Source: Salinispirillum sp. LH 10-3-1 (lineage in GTDB: Bacteria; Pseudomonadota; Gammaproteobacteria; Pseudomonadales; Natronospirillaceae). Taken from it: a DNA stretch of 64,000 bases. Where the stretch lies: contig NZ_CP101717.1 in assembly GCF_030643825.1 (NCBI RefSeq), positions 1,116,001 to 1,180,000 of the forward strand, given 5' to 3'. The position numbers and the translations under genes are program-made. Positions 52,290-62,347 of this stretch are shown here, piece by piece. Every line of letters begins with the position of its first letter. The stretch's first letter is position 1. The notes beneath the pieces were generated by a model. That model was not told the origin of the DNA. It searched no databases and worked only from the letters and a program-made list of their open reading frames with translations.

Positions 52290-55163
52290 CTACAACGCGT
52301 CAATACGCGCGCGTTGCTCGCTCAACTGACCCAAAGAGACCGAAATGGCGTCGGCCTTTTCTTGCTCTTTCGCCACCACGTCAGCCGGGGCCTTGGCGGT
52401 GAACTTTTCGTTACTCAGTTTGCCTTGAATACGCACCAGTTCTTTTTCTGCTTTTTCGATCTCTTTGTTCAAGCGCGCGCGTTCAGCGGCCACGTCGATC
52501 AAGCCTGCCATAGGTACGAGTACGCGCATTTCGCCCACCAACTGCGTCGCCGATAACGGCGCTTCGTCTTCTGAGCTCAACCAACTAATACTTTCCAGCT
52601 TTGCCAGTTTCTGCAAGAACGTACGGTTTTCGTCTAGGCGACGCTGATCTTCTGCGTTGCCGTTTTGCAGCAACAACGGAATGGGTTTATTCGGGGAAAT
52701 GTTCATTTCGCCGCGAATGTTACGCACACCGACAATCACGTTACGCACCCAGTCCAAGTCGGCTTCTGCGGCGAGGTCGATCTTGTGCTCTTCCGGCTGC
52801 GGATAGGGTTCCAGCATGATGCTGTCACCAGACTTGCCAGACAACGGCTTGATCGACTGCCAAATTTCTTCCGAAATGAACGGCATGATGGGGTGCGCCA
52901 AACGCAGAATGGCATCCAACACGCGAATCAAGGTGCGGCGAGAACCACGCAACTGCGCCGCGGTGGAAAGCTCGTCCCAGAAAATCGGCTTGCTCAGTTC
53001 CAAATACCAGTCGCAGTATTCGTTCCATACAAAGTCGTACAGCACCTGGCTGGCCAAGTCGAAGCGGTATTGCGTGAAGTGGCGGTTCATGTCGGCTTCG
53101 GTGCGCTGCAGGCGTGAGATGATCCAGCGATCCGCCAGCGACAGAGCCACGTCTGCATCGGAATCGAACTGGCCGCAATCCAACGGCGAGCCGTCTTCGT
53201 CCAAGGTGTTCATTTCTACGTAGCGCGCCGCGTTCCACAATTTGTTGCAGAAGTTGCGGTAGCCTTCTAAACGCTTAACGTCGAACTTGATGTCGCGGCC
53301 GTTTGAGGCCAACGAGGTCAAGGTAAAGCGCAGTGCGTCTGTACCTGAAGGCTCAAAACCATCCGGGAACGACTGACGGGTGGCTTTTTCGATCTTGGCC
53401 GCCAGCTTGGGTTGCATCAGGCCGCTGGTGCGTTTTGCCACTAAGGCTTCGATGTCGATGCCGTGGATCAAGTCCAACGGGTCGATGACGTTGCCTTTCG
53501 ACTTCGACATTTTCTGCCCGTTTTCGTCGCGGATAAGGCCGGTTACATACACGGTATGGAAGGGCACCTGTGGTGTGCCGTCTTCGTTCTTCATGAAGTG
53601 CAGGGTCATCATGATCATCCGGGCGACCCAGAAGAAGATGATGTCGAAACCGGTAACCAGCACGCTCGAAGGGTGGAAGGTCGCCAGTTCGGGTGTTTTT
53701 TCCGGCCAGCCCAGCGTAGAGAACGTCCACAACGCAGAACTGAACCAGGTGTCCAGAACGTCTTCGTCTTGGCGCAGCGTTACGCTGTCGGCCAAGCCGT
53801 GTTTCGCACGCACTTCGGCTTCATCGCGGCCGACATACACCGCGCCGGACTCGTCGTACCACGCAGGAATCTGATGCCCCCACCACAGTTGACGTGAAAT
53901 ACACCAATCCTGAATGTCGCGCATCCAAGAGAAATAGGTGTTCTCCCATTGCTTGGGCACAAATTGAATCGCGCCGTCTTCAACCGCCTTAATAGAAGGG
54001 CCCGCGAGCTTTTTGGCGTCCACGTACCACTGGTCGGTTAACCACGGCTCAACGGCAACGCCAGAGCGGTCACCTTTCGGTACTTGCAAGGTATGGTCTT
54101 TGACTTCGGCCAAGAGCCCAGCAGAGTCAAACGCAGCGACGATCAATTTACGGGCGTCGTACCGGTCGAGGCCAGCGTATTCGGCGGGCAATGAGGTATC
54201 AAAATCGGCCCACTCGGTGCCGTCGTACTGAAACGCCTGAGCGGCAGCGAGCACGCAGGCGTTTTCGTCAAAAATATTCACCAAGGCGACGTTGTGACGC
54301 TTGCCCACTTGGTAGTCGTTGAAGTCGTGGGCGGGGGTGATCTTCACGCAGCCCGAACCGAATTCCATATCGACGTAATCGTCAGCGATGATGGGAATGC
54401 GGCGACCAACCAGTGGCAGGTCAACGAATTTACCGATTAATGATGCATAGCGTTCATCTTTCGGGTGCACTGCAACGGCGGTATCACCCAACATGGTTTC
54501 CGGGCGAGTGGTCGCTACCACCAGGTACGTTTGGCCGTCGGCGGTCTTTGCGCCGTCTGCCAATGGATAGCGGAAGTGCCACAGGTGGCCTTGCTCTTCT
54601 TTGTTCTCAACTTCTAAGTCGGAAATCGCCGTGTGCAGTTTCGGGTCCCAGTTGACGAGGCGTTTGCCGCGATAAATCAGGCCTTCTTCGTGCAAACGCA
54701 CGAACACTTCGCGTACCGCGTTGGACAGGCCGTCGTCCATGGTGAAGCGCTCACGCGACCAATCGACAGAATCACCCAGTTGGCGCATTTGTTCGGTGAT
54801 GGTGCCGCCTGACTTGGCTTTCCATTCCCAGATTTTATCGATGAAGGTTTCGCGGCCCAGCTCGTGGCGTTTGATGCCTTGCTCGGCCAGTTGGCGTTCA
54901 ACCACCATCTGGGTGGCGATACCGGCATGGTCGGTGCCTGGCTGCCACAAGGTGTTGCTGCCCATCATGCGCTGATAGCGGGTTAAAGCGTCCATGATGG
55001 TGTGCTGAAAAGCATGCCCCATGTGCAGACTGCCGGTGACATTGGGTGGGGGAATCATGATGCTGAACGCATCGCCTTGGCCGGATGGCGCAAAGTAGTT
55101 CTTATCTTCCCAATGTTGGTAGTGTTTCTGCTCAATGTCCTGCGGACGATACGTCTTATCCAT
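52290..55163 (-). CDS. valS: valyl-tRNA synthetase
   Basis: 957 residues, normal length for class I ValRS. The HIGH motif is present as HMGH in [15 protein letters not shown] (about residues 38-52), and KMSKS as [12 protein letters not shown] (about 555-566). The editing domain (about 200-340) and a C-terminal coiled-coil arm (about 885-957, [20 protein letters not shown]) are complete. It attaches valine to tRNA-Val. The holC gene is 75 bp upstream on the same strand, the common gammaproteobacterial order. Confidence 0.97.
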   Translation of the reverse strand: MDKTYRPQDIEQKHYQHWEDKNYFAPSGQGDAFSIMIPPPNVTGSLHMGHAFQHTIMDALTRYQRMMGSNTLWQPGTDHAGIATQMVVERQLAEQGIKRHELGRETFIDKIWEWKAKSGGTITEQMRQLGDSVDWSRERFTMDDGLSNAVREVFVRLHEEGLIYRGKRLVNWDPKLHTAISDLEVENKEEQGHLWHFRYPLADGAKTADGQTYLVVATTRPETMLGDTAVAVHPKDERYASLIGKFVDLPLVGRRIPIIADDYVDMEFGSGCVKITPAHDFNDYQVGKRHNVALVNIFDENACVLAAAQAFQYDGTEWADFDTSLPAEYAGLDRYDARKLIVAAFDSAGLLAEVKDHTLQVPKGDRSGVAVEPWLTDQWYVDAKKLAGPSIKAVEDGAIQFVPKQWENTYFSWMRDIQDWCISRQLWWGHQIPAWYDESGAVYVGRDEAEVRAKHGLADSVTLRQDEDVLDTWFSSALWTFSTLGWPEKTPELATFHPSSVLVTGFDIIFFWVARMIMMTLHFMKNEDGTPQVPFHTVYVTGLIRDENGQKMSKSKGNVIDPLDLIHGIDIEALVAKRTSGLMQPKLAAKIEKATRQSFPDGFEPSGTDALRFTLTSLASNGRDIKFDVKRLEGYRNFCNKLWNAARYVEMNTLDEDGSPLDCGQFDSDADVALSLADRWIISRLQRTEADMNRHFTQYRFDLASQVLYDFVWNEYCDWYLELSKPIFWDELSTAAQLRGSRRTLIRVLDAILRLAHPIMPFISEEIWQSIKPLSGKSGDSIMLEPYPQPEEHKIDLAAEADLDWVRNVIVGVRNIRGEMNISPNKPIPLLLQNGNAEDQRRLDENRTFLQKLAKLESISWLSSEDEAPLSATQLVGEMRVLVPMAGLIDVAAERARLNKEIEKAEKELVRIQGKLSNEKFTAKAPADVVAKEQEKADAISVSLGQLSEQRARIDAL

Positions 55164-55238
55164 GGGGTTCCGACTGTCAGTAGATGGGTGAAAATTGAAT
55201 GCGAGAAGTATAACCGGAATTGCCGTGCCGGTGCACTC

Positions 55239-55652
55239 CTACACCCGGTGGTTCTGCAACGGATAACCGCGCTCCTGGTAAAATTTGTAATGCGCTCGTT
55301 TGGCGACTTTGAGTGCCTCCTCTTCAAAAACCACTTCAATCAAGCGCTTAAAACGAGAAAAAGAGCTGGGTTGTTGATGCGACAAATTGATCATCACATC
55401 GTGGTGCGTGCCGCAGTCAACCGAGCTGGTGATGTTCACGGGCGCTTCGCCGTCCGCCAGTAGGCCATGTGGCACAAAGGATTCAGGACGATACGACCAC
55501 AGCAGTTCGTTGAGCGTATCCGCCCAAACCTCATCACAATGAATCAGCACCTGATGTCCCGAGCGCCAGGCTTTTTCGGCCAAGCGACAGACGTACAGCG
55601 CCGCGTCGTCGAACTGGTTGGCGCTCAAAATATGGAAATCGACTTTGGTCAT
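55239..55652 (-). CDS. holC: DNA polymerase III subunit chi
   Basis: 137 residues. MTKVDFHILSANQFDDAALYVCRLAEKAWRSGHQVLIHCD matches the N-terminus of HolC, with the internal ALxELLW pattern in LNELLWSYRPESFVPHG. Chi links the clamp loader to SSB at the replication fork through its C-terminal region. It lies directly upstream of valS; pepA, often the third member of this cluster, is not present here. Confidence 0.94.
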   Translation of the reverse strand: MTKVDFHILSANQFDDAALYVCRLAEKAWRSGHQVLIHCDEVWADTLNELLWSYRPESFVPHGLLADGEAPVNITSSVDCGTHHDVMINLSHQQPSSFSRFKRLIEVVFEEEALKVAKRAHYKFYQERGYPLQNHRV

Positions 55653-55714
55653 GGAGTGGTGACATAGGGCTGAAAACGAGGGCTAAGGATACCTGTCGAA
55701 TGCGCCGGAGTGAA

Positions 55715-55775
55715 GTAGGGCAGGTGCTTGCACCTGCCGGACAGGATGCTCTACACGGTAAAGCGTCTGCCCTAC
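55715..55775. repeat. nested palindrome after the sigma-54 regulator
   Basis: GGCAGGTGC and GCACCTGCC (55719-55738) form a perfect nine-pair stem with a two-base loop. The outer pair GTAGGGCAG (55715-55723) and CTGCCCTAC (55767-55775) encloses it and reaches into the regulator stop codon. It lies between holC and the regulator and may act as its terminator. Confidence 0.55.
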
Positions 55776-57703
55776 AGATCGCGCAGATACTTATACACCG
55801 TATTCCGACTAACGCCTGCGGCTTTGGCCGTGCGTGTCACGTTTTTTCCATTGGCCAGATACAACTGCGGAATCAAAATTGCAGGGTCGGTCACGGGCAT
55901 GGCTTGTACTGGGCTTGTGGTTGGGGGCGCTTCGGGTGCGGTCGGATACGGAATGCTTCCGACCTCTGGTAAGTCTTCATAGAAATCCGCTGGTAAATCT
56001 TCTGTGCTGAGCGGTTCTCCGTCGGCCATGGCGAGTGCGACTTTCAGGACGTTCACCAGCTGGCGCATATTACCCGGCCATGGATGGCGAAACAGCATCG
56101 CTTGAATGTCAGGTGGTAGCTCTGCGTCATTGTCCGAGCGCAGGCGTGAATAGACATAACGAATTAAGGCTTCTTTGTCGTGTCGGGTGCGCAGCGGTGG
56201 CAGCTCCAGACTCAGGCCGGTAATGCGGTAGTACAGGTCTTGGCGGAAATTGCCCAATTCCACTTCTTCTTTCAGGTTGCGGTTGGTGGCCGAAATCAGC
56301 TTGATGTCGACAGGAAACACCTCGCTGGAACCCAGTGGCGTCACCACCCGCTCTTGTAACACGCGCAACAATCGCGACTGCACGTTCATCGGCATCTCGC
56401 CTATTTCGTCCAAAAACAAGGTGCCCTTGTGTGCCCGTCGAATTAGCCCGACTGAGCCCTTGGTATGCGCGCCCGTAAAAGCCCCTTTCTCATAACCAAA
56501 CAATTCCGATTCGACCAGTTCTGTAGGGATTGAAGCGCAGTTTACCGCGACGAGATTCTCGGTGCGACGGCTGCTGTGGTAATGCAACGAACGGACAAAG
56601 ATTTCTTTACCCGCACCGGTTTCCCCACGAATCAGGATGGGAATGTCTTTCTCAATGATTTTGCGCGCTTGGTTCAATACCTGCTTAACGCGTGTATCGC
56701 CGTGTTCGAGTTCGTCATAGGGTATTACATCGTCCGGTATTGCTGGTTGTGCGGTCGGCGCACGATAGTTCGGGTCGTTGCGAAAGTCCGGCACGGTCAA
56801 CTTAGGGGCCATGGGCGGATTGACTTTAACCCACACGCGAAAGCGCTCTAAAACCCGCAACGACAGTGGCATGCTGGGCGGCTGCTGACGAATTTCGCGC
56901 ATCGTACAGCCAAAAACGGCTTCCACATTCAGTAACGCTAGGTCGTGTGCCAATACCGCCGAGGCTCGGCGGTTGGCTGATACGATGGTGCCGTTTTCGT
57001 CCAACACCACCAAGCCTGACCAATGGCTTTCCAGGCTGCCGATGTTGGTGTTGAACGCCAAGATGTAGTGTTCCCGCTCAAACGCCGCATGTATAAGCTG
57101 GTTTTCCACGGTCAACGACATCAGCTTGACCATGCCCAAGGTATGGTCTTGCGGTAGGTAGGCGTCGGAGGAAATATCCAATACCCCGACTAATTCCTTG
57201 CGGGTGTCGAAAATTGGAGATGCAGCACCCACCATGTAGCGATTAGCGCGCAAAAAGTGCTCATCGCGGCTGACCTGTATGGCTTGTCCGCTGGCAAGGG
57301 CCGTACCAATGGCGTTGGTGCCCACGCCGACTTCTTGCCAACGATGGCCGGGCACTAAGCCGTGTTCACCGCGACTGCGAAAACGATTAGCCCCCCAAGT
57401 GTTCAGCACATGCCCTTGGCGGTCCGCTAGAACAATGACACAGGCCGAGTTCGACAGGATGTTTTCATAGTAGGGTAAAACCTCGTTTTCAGTGGTTTTA
57501 ACAAGGTCATGATGTTCTTCGATCAGCGAGCTGACTTGACCCGCACGCACATCTCCGTAGTCCGGCTTAGTGCTGTGTGACAAACCAAAAGATTCGCAGC
57601 GATACCAGGATGCCTCAATCAGTTCCTTATGCGAAGGCTCCTGCTCTGTGGTGCTTGATAACGAATCTACAGGCTCTGTGGGTTGAGTGTCGGGATCAAT
57701 CAT
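55772..57703 (-). CDS. sigma-54-dependent transcriptional activator, AcoR/DhaR-like
   Basis: 643 residues. An N-terminal GAF-like domain (about 60-220) and a PAS-like region (about 225-290) precede the AAA+ domain. Walker A is GETGAGKE, the sigma-54 contact loop GAFTGA is present in FGYEKGAFTGAHTKG, and Walker B is GTLFLDEIGEMP. A Fis-type HTH ends the protein (GKNVTRTAKAAGVSRNTVYKYLRDL). This domain order is that of AcoR and of the glycerol/dihydroxyacetone activator DhaR. It is divergent from a glycerol-type ABC importer whose upstream region has a -24/-12 promoter, so it probably activates it. Confidence 0.93.
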   Translation of the reverse strand: MIDPDTQPTEPVDSLSSTTEQEPSHKELIEASWYRCESFGLSHSTKPDYGDVRAGQVSSLIEEHHDLVKTTENEVLPYYENILSNSACVIVLADRQGHVLNTWGANRFRSRGEHGLVPGHRWQEVGVGTNAIGTALASGQAIQVSRDEHFLRANRYMVGAASPIFDTRKELVGVLDISSDAYLPQDHTLGMVKLMSLTVENQLIHAAFEREHYILAFNTNIGSLESHWSGLVVLDENGTIVSANRRASAVLAHDLALLNVEAVFGCTMREIRQQPPSMPLSLRVLERFRVWVKVNPPMAPKLTVPDFRNDPNYRAPTAQPAIPDDVIPYDELEHGDTRVKQVLNQARKIIEKDIPILIRGETGAGKEIFVRSLHYHSSRRTENLVAVNCASIPTELVESELFGYEKGAFTGAHTKGSVGLIRRAHKGTLFLDEIGEMPMNVQSRLLRVLQERVVTPLGSSEVFPVDIKLISATNRNLKEEVELGNFRQDLYYRITGLSLELPPLRTRHDKEALIRYVYSRLRSDNDAELPPDIQAMLFRHPWPGNMRQLVNVLKVALAMADGEPLSTEDLPADFYEDLPEVGSIPYPTAPEAPPTTSPVQAMPVTDPAILIPQLYLANGKNVTRTAKAAGVSRNTVYKYLRDL

Positions 57704-57770
57704 ACGGTTACTTCTTATTGTATTTGTTATGCACTCGAATAGGCGTCGAGGTGTGTAGTTGTACTACAAG

Positions 57771-57833
57771 TGTTCAGTGTTGAACAGTATGAATTGTTCA
57801 CTGTTAACACTTTTGAACAAAAATGAACGTTCA
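57771..57833. promoter_or_regulatory. array of TGTTCA/TGAACA boxes, candidate activator-binding sites
   Basis: TGTTCA at 57771-57776 and TGAACA at 57781-57786 form an exact inverted repeat with a four-base gap. A second TGTTCA is at 57795-57800, facing the imperfect half-site TAACA. TGAACA recurs at 57814-57819, and TGAACGTTCA at 57824-57833 is a perfect palindrome. Four dyad-like sites in 63 bp, about 100-160 bp before the -24/-12 promoter, is the classical placement of enhancer sites for sigma-54 activators. Confidence 0.7.
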
Positions 57834-57929
57834 TTAATTTTCGATTGGACGGTCATGACTGTGCATAAAAATCGATAAATTCTATATAAAACAACATATT
57901 AAGAATAATATTCAAAAATGTTCGGTAGT

Positions 57930-57945
57930 TGGCATGTAAGTTGTA
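57930..57945 (+). promoter_or_regulatory. candidate sigma-54 (-24/-12) promoter of the glycerol importer
   Basis: TGGCATGTAAGTTGTA fits TGGCAYG-N4-TTGCW with a single mismatch (TTGT for TTGC). The GG and the TTG elements have the required 10-bp spacing. The predicted start is near 57956, about 70 bp before glpS. The AT-rich stretch from 57835 to 57925 could bind IHF. The 321-bp gap between the regulator and glpS (57704-58024) holds only this promoter and the box array; I see no gene in it. Confidence 0.65.
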
Positions 57946-58024
57946 TTGATATCCGCAAGCCACGTTGGTCGTGAGACGCGACACAGCAGTGGCACGATAA
58001 AAATAACAAGTGGGTATGAGAAAC

Positions 58025-59113
58025 ATGTCTTTAATTCTGGAAAACGTCAGTCGAGTCGTTGACGGGCAAGACTGGATCACCGACGTCAGCCTGACCCTTG
58101 AGCCTGGTTCCTTCAATGTGTTGCTTGGCCGTACCTTGGCAGGCAAAACGACCTTGATGCGTTTGATGGCGGGGTTGGATCGCCCTACGCGAGGGCGAGT
58201 GCTGATGAACGGCGTCGATGTTACCGGCGTGTCAGTGCGCGATCGCAACCTCTCAATGGTATATCAACAGTTTATTAACTATCCCAATTTGACCGTGTAC
58301 GACAACATAGCGTCACCACTCAAGTTGGCCAAAATGCCAACGAAAGTCATTCATGAGCGTGTGCGTGAAACCGCGAGTATGTTGCACATTGAAAATCTGC
58401 TCGATCGTTATCCTATGGAGTTATCAGGTGGGCAGCAGCAGCGTACCGCCATGGCTCGTGCCTTGGTTAAGGATGCGCAGCTGATTTTATTCGATGAGCC
58501 TTTGGTAAACCTCGACTACAAATTGCGTGAAGAGCTGCGCGAAGAACTGCGTGCCCTGTTTAAAGTGCGTAATTGCATCGCCGTGTACGCCACCACCGAA
58601 CCAAACGAAGCCTTAGCGCTGGGCGGTTACACCGCTGTTATGCACGAAGGTCGATTGTTGCAATACGGCAAAACGCCGGATGTCTATCATCGCCCGACCG
58701 ATATCGTGACCGCCGAAATGTTCTCTGAGCCACCGATCAATGTGGTCAAAGGGCAGGTTTCGGAAACGGAAGTGACCTTCGATGACACCGTGCATTTTCA
58801 GCTGAATGCCGATTTACGCAATTTGGAGCCTGGCCAATATAACTTTGGTGTGCGCGCCTCTCACATTGGCTTGGTGCCACACGCCGACGACGATTTGGAG
58901 TTGCCGGTGACGGTGGATTTGGCCGAAATCAGCGGCTCTGAAACCTTCCTGCATGTGCGCAACGATCATTTCAATTTGGTGTTACACCTGTCGGGTGTAC
59001 ACGAATATCACGTCGACGAAAAGATCAAAGTGTACTTCCCCACGCACAAACTCTATGCCTTCGACCTCGATGGCAAATTCGTGCACGGCCCGCGCCGTCT
59101 GGTAGGAGCATGA
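58025..59113 (+). CDS. glpS: glycerol ABC transporter ATP-binding protein GlpS-like
   Basis: 362 residues from ATG 58025; GTG 58010 and ATG 58016 are alternatives. Walker A GRTLAGKT (residues 35-42), signature LSGGQ (about 133-137), Walker B ILFDEPLVNLD. The switch region reads YATTEPNEA: the conserved His is Glu192. A TOBE-like C-terminus follows. The first of two ATPase genes in a glpSTPQ-DUF2160-glpV unit, as in the rhizobial glycerol importer. One base separates it from glpT. See the finding on complementary degeneracy. Confidence 0.88.
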   Translation: MSLILENVSRVVDGQDWITDVSLTLEPGSFNVLLGRTLAGKTTLMRLMAGLDRPTRGRVLMNGVDVTGVSVRDRNLSMVYQQFINYPNLTVYDNIASPLKLAKMPTKVIHERVRETASMLHIENLLDRYPMELSGGQQQRTAMARALVKDAQLILFDEPLVNLDYKLREELREELRALFKVRNCIAVYATTEPNEALALGGYTAVMHEGRLLQYGKTPDVYHRPTDIVTAEMFSEPPINVVKGQVSETEVTFDDTVHFQLNADLRNLEPGQYNFGVRASHIGLVPHADDDLELPVTVDLAEISGSETFLHVRNDHFNLVLHLSGVHEYHVDEKIKVYFPTHKLYAFDLDGKFVHGPRRLVGA

Positions 59114-59114
59114 C

Positions 59115-60221
59115 ATGGCACAAATAACGTTAAATGCATTGGCGCACAGCTATTCGCCAAACCCGACCAGCGATGCGGATTACGCCATTCGGCAAATGCA
59201 GCACGTCTGGGAGCAGGGGGGGGCATATGCGCTGCTAGGCCCCTCAGGCTGCGGTAAGTCGACGTTGCTCAACATTATTTCCGGGCTGTTGGCACCCTCT
59301 AACGGAGAAGTGCTGTTTGACGACACCATTGTTAACGACCTGCCACCGGAAGAACGCAATATTGCGCAGGTTTTCCAGTTCCCAGTGATCTACGACACCA
59401 TGACGGTGTTCGACAATTTGGCGTTCCCATTGCGCAACATGAAAGTGCCTGAACACAAGGTAACGCCGAAGGTACATGAAGTCGCCGATATTCTGGATTT
59501 GACCAAATTACTGAAGCGCAAGGCCAAAAACCTGACCGCAGATGAAAAGCAAAAGGTGTCCATGGGCCGGGGTTTGGTGCGCGACGACGTATCCGCCATT
59601 CTGTTTGACGAGCCGCTGACAGTAATCGACCCACAATTGAAGTGGAAACTGCGTCGCAAGCTCAAGCAAATTCACGAGCAATTCAACATCACCATGGTGT
59701 ACGTCACCCACGATCAGCTCGAAGCCTCTACGTTCGCCGACAAAATTGCGCTGATGTATGAAGGTCAAATTGTACAGTTTGGTTCGCCCCGTGAGCTGTT
59801 TGAAAACCCAGCCCATACCTTTGTTGGTTACTTCATTGGTAGCCCCGGCATGAACTTTCTGGACGTGTCGTTGAGCGATGAGGGCTTCGATTTCAATGGC
59901 TTGGTCATTCCGGCACCCAATGCTGTGCTTTCCACGGTGCGCCGCATGGGCTCCGGTAACATCAAAATCGGAATTCGTCCTGAGTTTGTGCATGTGTGGG
60001 ATGACAAAAACGATGAAGCCTATGAGGTAGACGTTAAGGACATAGAAGACCTTGGCACCTACCGCATCATGTCGTTTGTGTTTCGTGGCGTCACCATGAA
60101 GGCCCGCTTGCACGAAGACCAAAAACTGCCCGAGCGTAAAGCGTGGATCAGTTTCCCCGAACAATGGATCAAAGTGTATGTCGACGAATTCCTGGTGGAG
60201 GTGACCAATGAACAAGATTGA
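59115..60221 (+). CDS. glpT: glycerol ABC transporter ATP-binding protein GlpT-like
   Basis: 368 residues. Walker A GPSGCGKST (residues 42-50), Walker B AILFDEPLTVID and switch His199 in VTHDQLEA are canonical, but the signature is LTADEKQKV (from about residue 140) in place of LSGGQ. C-terminal TOBE-like region. The end overlaps the glpP start by 14 bases, so translation is coupled. Partner of GlpS in a heterodimeric ATPase. Confidence 0.88.
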   Translation: MAQITLNALAHSYSPNPTSDADYAIRQMQHVWEQGGAYALLGPSGCGKSTLLNIISGLLAPSNGEVLFDDTIVNDLPPEERNIAQVFQFPVIYDTMTVFDNLAFPLRNMKVPEHKVTPKVHEVADILDLTKLLKRKAKNLTADEKQKVSMGRGLVRDDVSAILFDEPLTVIDPQLKWKLRRKLKQIHEQFNITMVYVTHDQLEASTFADKIALMYEGQIVQFGSPRELFENPAHTFVGYFIGSPGMNFLDVSLSDEGFDFNGLVIPAPNAVLSTVRRMGSGNIKIGIRPEFVHVWDDKNDEAYEVDVKDIEDLGTYRIMSFVFRGVTMKARLHEDQKLPERKAWISFPEQWIKVYVDEFLVEVTNEQD

Positions 60222-61086
60222 GAGCAATAAAGGCTGGCTGTTTGTTCTGCCAGTATTCGTCATCGTCGCGTTCTCCGCCATCATTCCGTTGATGACCGTG
60301 GTGAACTACTCCGTACAGGATGTGTTCGATACTAACACGCGCTTTTTTACCGGCACCGAATGGTATCGGGAAATGCTGAATAACCCGAACTTGCGCAGTG
60401 CCTTAGGGCGTCAGTTCGCGTTCTCTTTCACCATTTTGCTGATTCAGGTGCCCTTGGGCATCGGTGTTGCCTTGCTGATGCCAAAGAAGGGGGCTGCTGC
60501 TTCTTGGAGTCTGGTTTTGGTTGCCTTGCCATTGCTGATTCCGCTGAACGTGGTGGGTACTATCTGGCAGATCTTCAGCCGTGGTGATATCGGTTTGATG
60601 GGCTGGGGGCTGCGGGAAATGGGCTATGCGTACAACATATCGCGCAGTCCGGTTGACGCTTGGGCCACCATCATCCTGATGGACGTCTGGCACTGGACGC
60701 CCTTGATTGCCTTGCTGTGCTACAGCGGATTGCGGGCCATTCCAGAAGCCTACTATCAAGCCGCACGCATTGACCGCGCGTCGAAGTGGGCGATCTTCCG
60801 TTACATACAGCTGCCTAAGCTGACCAATGTACTGATTATCGGTGTGCTGCTGCGCTTTATGGATTCTTTCATGATTTATGCGGAACCCTTTGTTTTAACG
60901 GGCGGTGGGCCAGGCAGCTCGACCACCTTCTTGAGTCAAGCATTGACGGCCATGGCTATCGGCCAGTTCGACATCGGTCCAGCCGCGGCTTTCTCACTCA
61001 TCTATTTCTTGATCATTTTGCTCGTGAGCTGGGTGTTCTACACCACCATCATGCACATGCAAAAAGACAAGAACGGTATCGAATAA
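60208..61086 (+). CDS. glpP: glycerol ABC transporter permease GlpP-like
   Basis: 292 residues with six membrane segments (first about 13-33). EAA loop: EAYYQAARIDRASKWAIFRYIQLPKL. MalF-like permease of the carbohydrate importer class, with PFVLTGGGPGSSTTFLSQALTAMA near the C-terminus. Overlaps glpT by 14 bases and lies 12 bases before glpQ. With GlpQ it forms the channel. Confidence 0.92.
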   Translation: MNKIESNKGWLFVLPVFVIVAFSAIIPLMTVVNYSVQDVFDTNTRFFTGTEWYREMLNNPNLRSALGRQFAFSFTILLIQVPLGIGVALLMPKKGAAASWSLVLVALPLLIPLNVVGTIWQIFSRGDIGLMGWGLREMGYAYNISRSPVDAWATIILMDVWHWTPLIALLCYSGLRAIPEAYYQAARIDRASKWAIFRYIQLPKLTNVLIIGVLLRFMDSFMIYAEPFVLTGGGPGSSTTFLSQALTAMAIGQFDIGPAAAFSLIYFLIILLVSWVFYTTIMHMQKDKNGIE

Positions 61087-61098
61087 GGGGATGTCCAC

Positions 61099-61995
61099 GT
61101 GAGTCAGAATATTCTAACTAATAGCAGTATGGCCGAGGCGGCAAGAGCCTCTGGTCGCATCATCACTCGGCCACAGCGCAAGTCGAAAGACGGCGCTGGC
61201 ATGAAGTCTCGTTTAGCCTTTGTGGTCTACATCCTGTTTGTGCTCCTGCCAATTTATTGGCTGGTGAACATGTCGTTCAAAACCAATCAGGAAATTCTCA
61301 GCACCTTGTCTTTGTGGCCGCAGAATTTCACTTTGGACAACTATCGGAAAATTTTGACCGACCCTAGTTGGTACAAGGGTTATCTGAACTCTATGACCTA
61401 TGTTGGCATCAACATGGCGATCAGTCTGACCGTTGCATTGCCAGCGGCCTATGCCTTCAGTCGCTACAAGTTCGTGGGTGACAAGCATCTGTTCTTTTGG
61501 TTGCTGACCAACCGTATGGCGCCGCCAGCGGTATTTCTGCTGCCGTTCTTTCAGCTGTATTCGTCCATCGGTCTGTTCGACACCCACATCGCAGTAGCAC
61601 TGGCGCACTGCCTGTTTAACGTACCGCTCGCAGTGTGGATTTTAGAAGGCTTTATGAGCAGCGTGCCGAAGGAAATTGACGAAACGGCGTACATCGATGG
61701 CTACAGCTTTCCGAAGTTCTTTATCACGATTTTTATCCCTCTTATCCGCTCCGGCATAGGGGTGACGGCGTTCTTCCTCTTCATGTTCTCGTGGGTGGAA
61801 CTGCTGTTGGCCCGAACGTTGACGGCCACCAACGCGCAACCCATAGGGGCGATCATGACTCGTACGGTGGGGGCGTCCGGTATTGACTGGGGGGTGCTTG
61901 CCGCCGCAGGGGTGCTGACCATCGTGCCTGGTATCTTCGTGATCTATTTCGTCCGTAACCACGTTGCCAAGGGCTTTGCCCTCGGCCGCACCTGA
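61099..61995 (+). CDS. glpQ: glycerol ABC transporter permease GlpQ-like
   Basis: 298 residues, GTG start at 61099 after GGGGAT. The basic N-terminus (about 35 residues) precedes six membrane segments, the first about 38-58. The EAA loop is DETAYIDGYSFPKFFITIFIPL, and NRMAPPAVFLLPFFQLY is the MalG-type core. An internal ATG at 61201 would drop the basic tail. Pairs with GlpP. Confidence 0.91.
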   Translation: MSQNILTNSSMAEAARASGRIITRPQRKSKDGAGMKSRLAFVVYILFVLLPIYWLVNMSFKTNQEILSTLSLWPQNFTLDNYRKILTDPSWYKGYLNSMTYVGINMAISLTVALPAAYAFSRYKFVGDKHLFFWLLTNRMAPPAVFLLPFFQLYSSIGLFDTHIAVALAHCLFNVPLAVWILEGFMSSVPKEIDETAYIDGYSFPKFFITIFIPLIRSGIGVTAFFLFMFSWVELLLARTLTATNAQPIGAIMTRTVGASGIDWGVLAAAGVLTIVPGIFVIYFVRNHVAKGFALGRT

Positions 61996-62012
61996 TAGGG
62001 GAGGTAAGCATT

Positions 62013-62285
62013 ATGAGCTGGATGGTTTGGACGGTACCTACCGCAGGATTCTTCACCGGCATCGCACTGCTGCTGACCGGTATGTCGATCTGGCAATACT
62101 TTTCGCCGTCGATCGAGCGCAAGGGTTTGTTGCCCATCAGCACCACGCGCGGTGATCGATTGTTTATTGGTCTATTGACCAGCGCCTACATCCATTTGGC
62201 GGTGGTCGGTTTTACCGAGTTTCACGTTTTGGTGGCTACTGGGGTGTCGGCGATCTGGATGATCGCGGTGATGCGCTGGGGCTGA
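62013..62285 (+). CDS. DUF2160 small membrane protein of the glycerol importer operon
   Basis: 90 residues with two membrane segments (about 10-28 and 52-85). The ribosome site GGGGAGG is ideal. A small membrane protein of this family sits between the permeases and the binding protein in many glycerol-type ABC operons (glpU-like). Its role in the transporter is not established; an accessory membrane subunit is a fair inference from constant linkage. Confidence 0.86.
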   Translation: MSWMVWTVPTAGFFTGIALLLTGMSIWQYFSPSIERKGLLPISTTRGDRLFIGLLTSAYIHLAVVGFTEFHVLVATGVSAIWMIAVMRWG

Positions 62286-62347
62286 CAAAGTAGTAAAGGA
62301 CTGCAATCGAACGCAAGGAAGCAAACAAAGTAAGCAACGAGGTTAAC

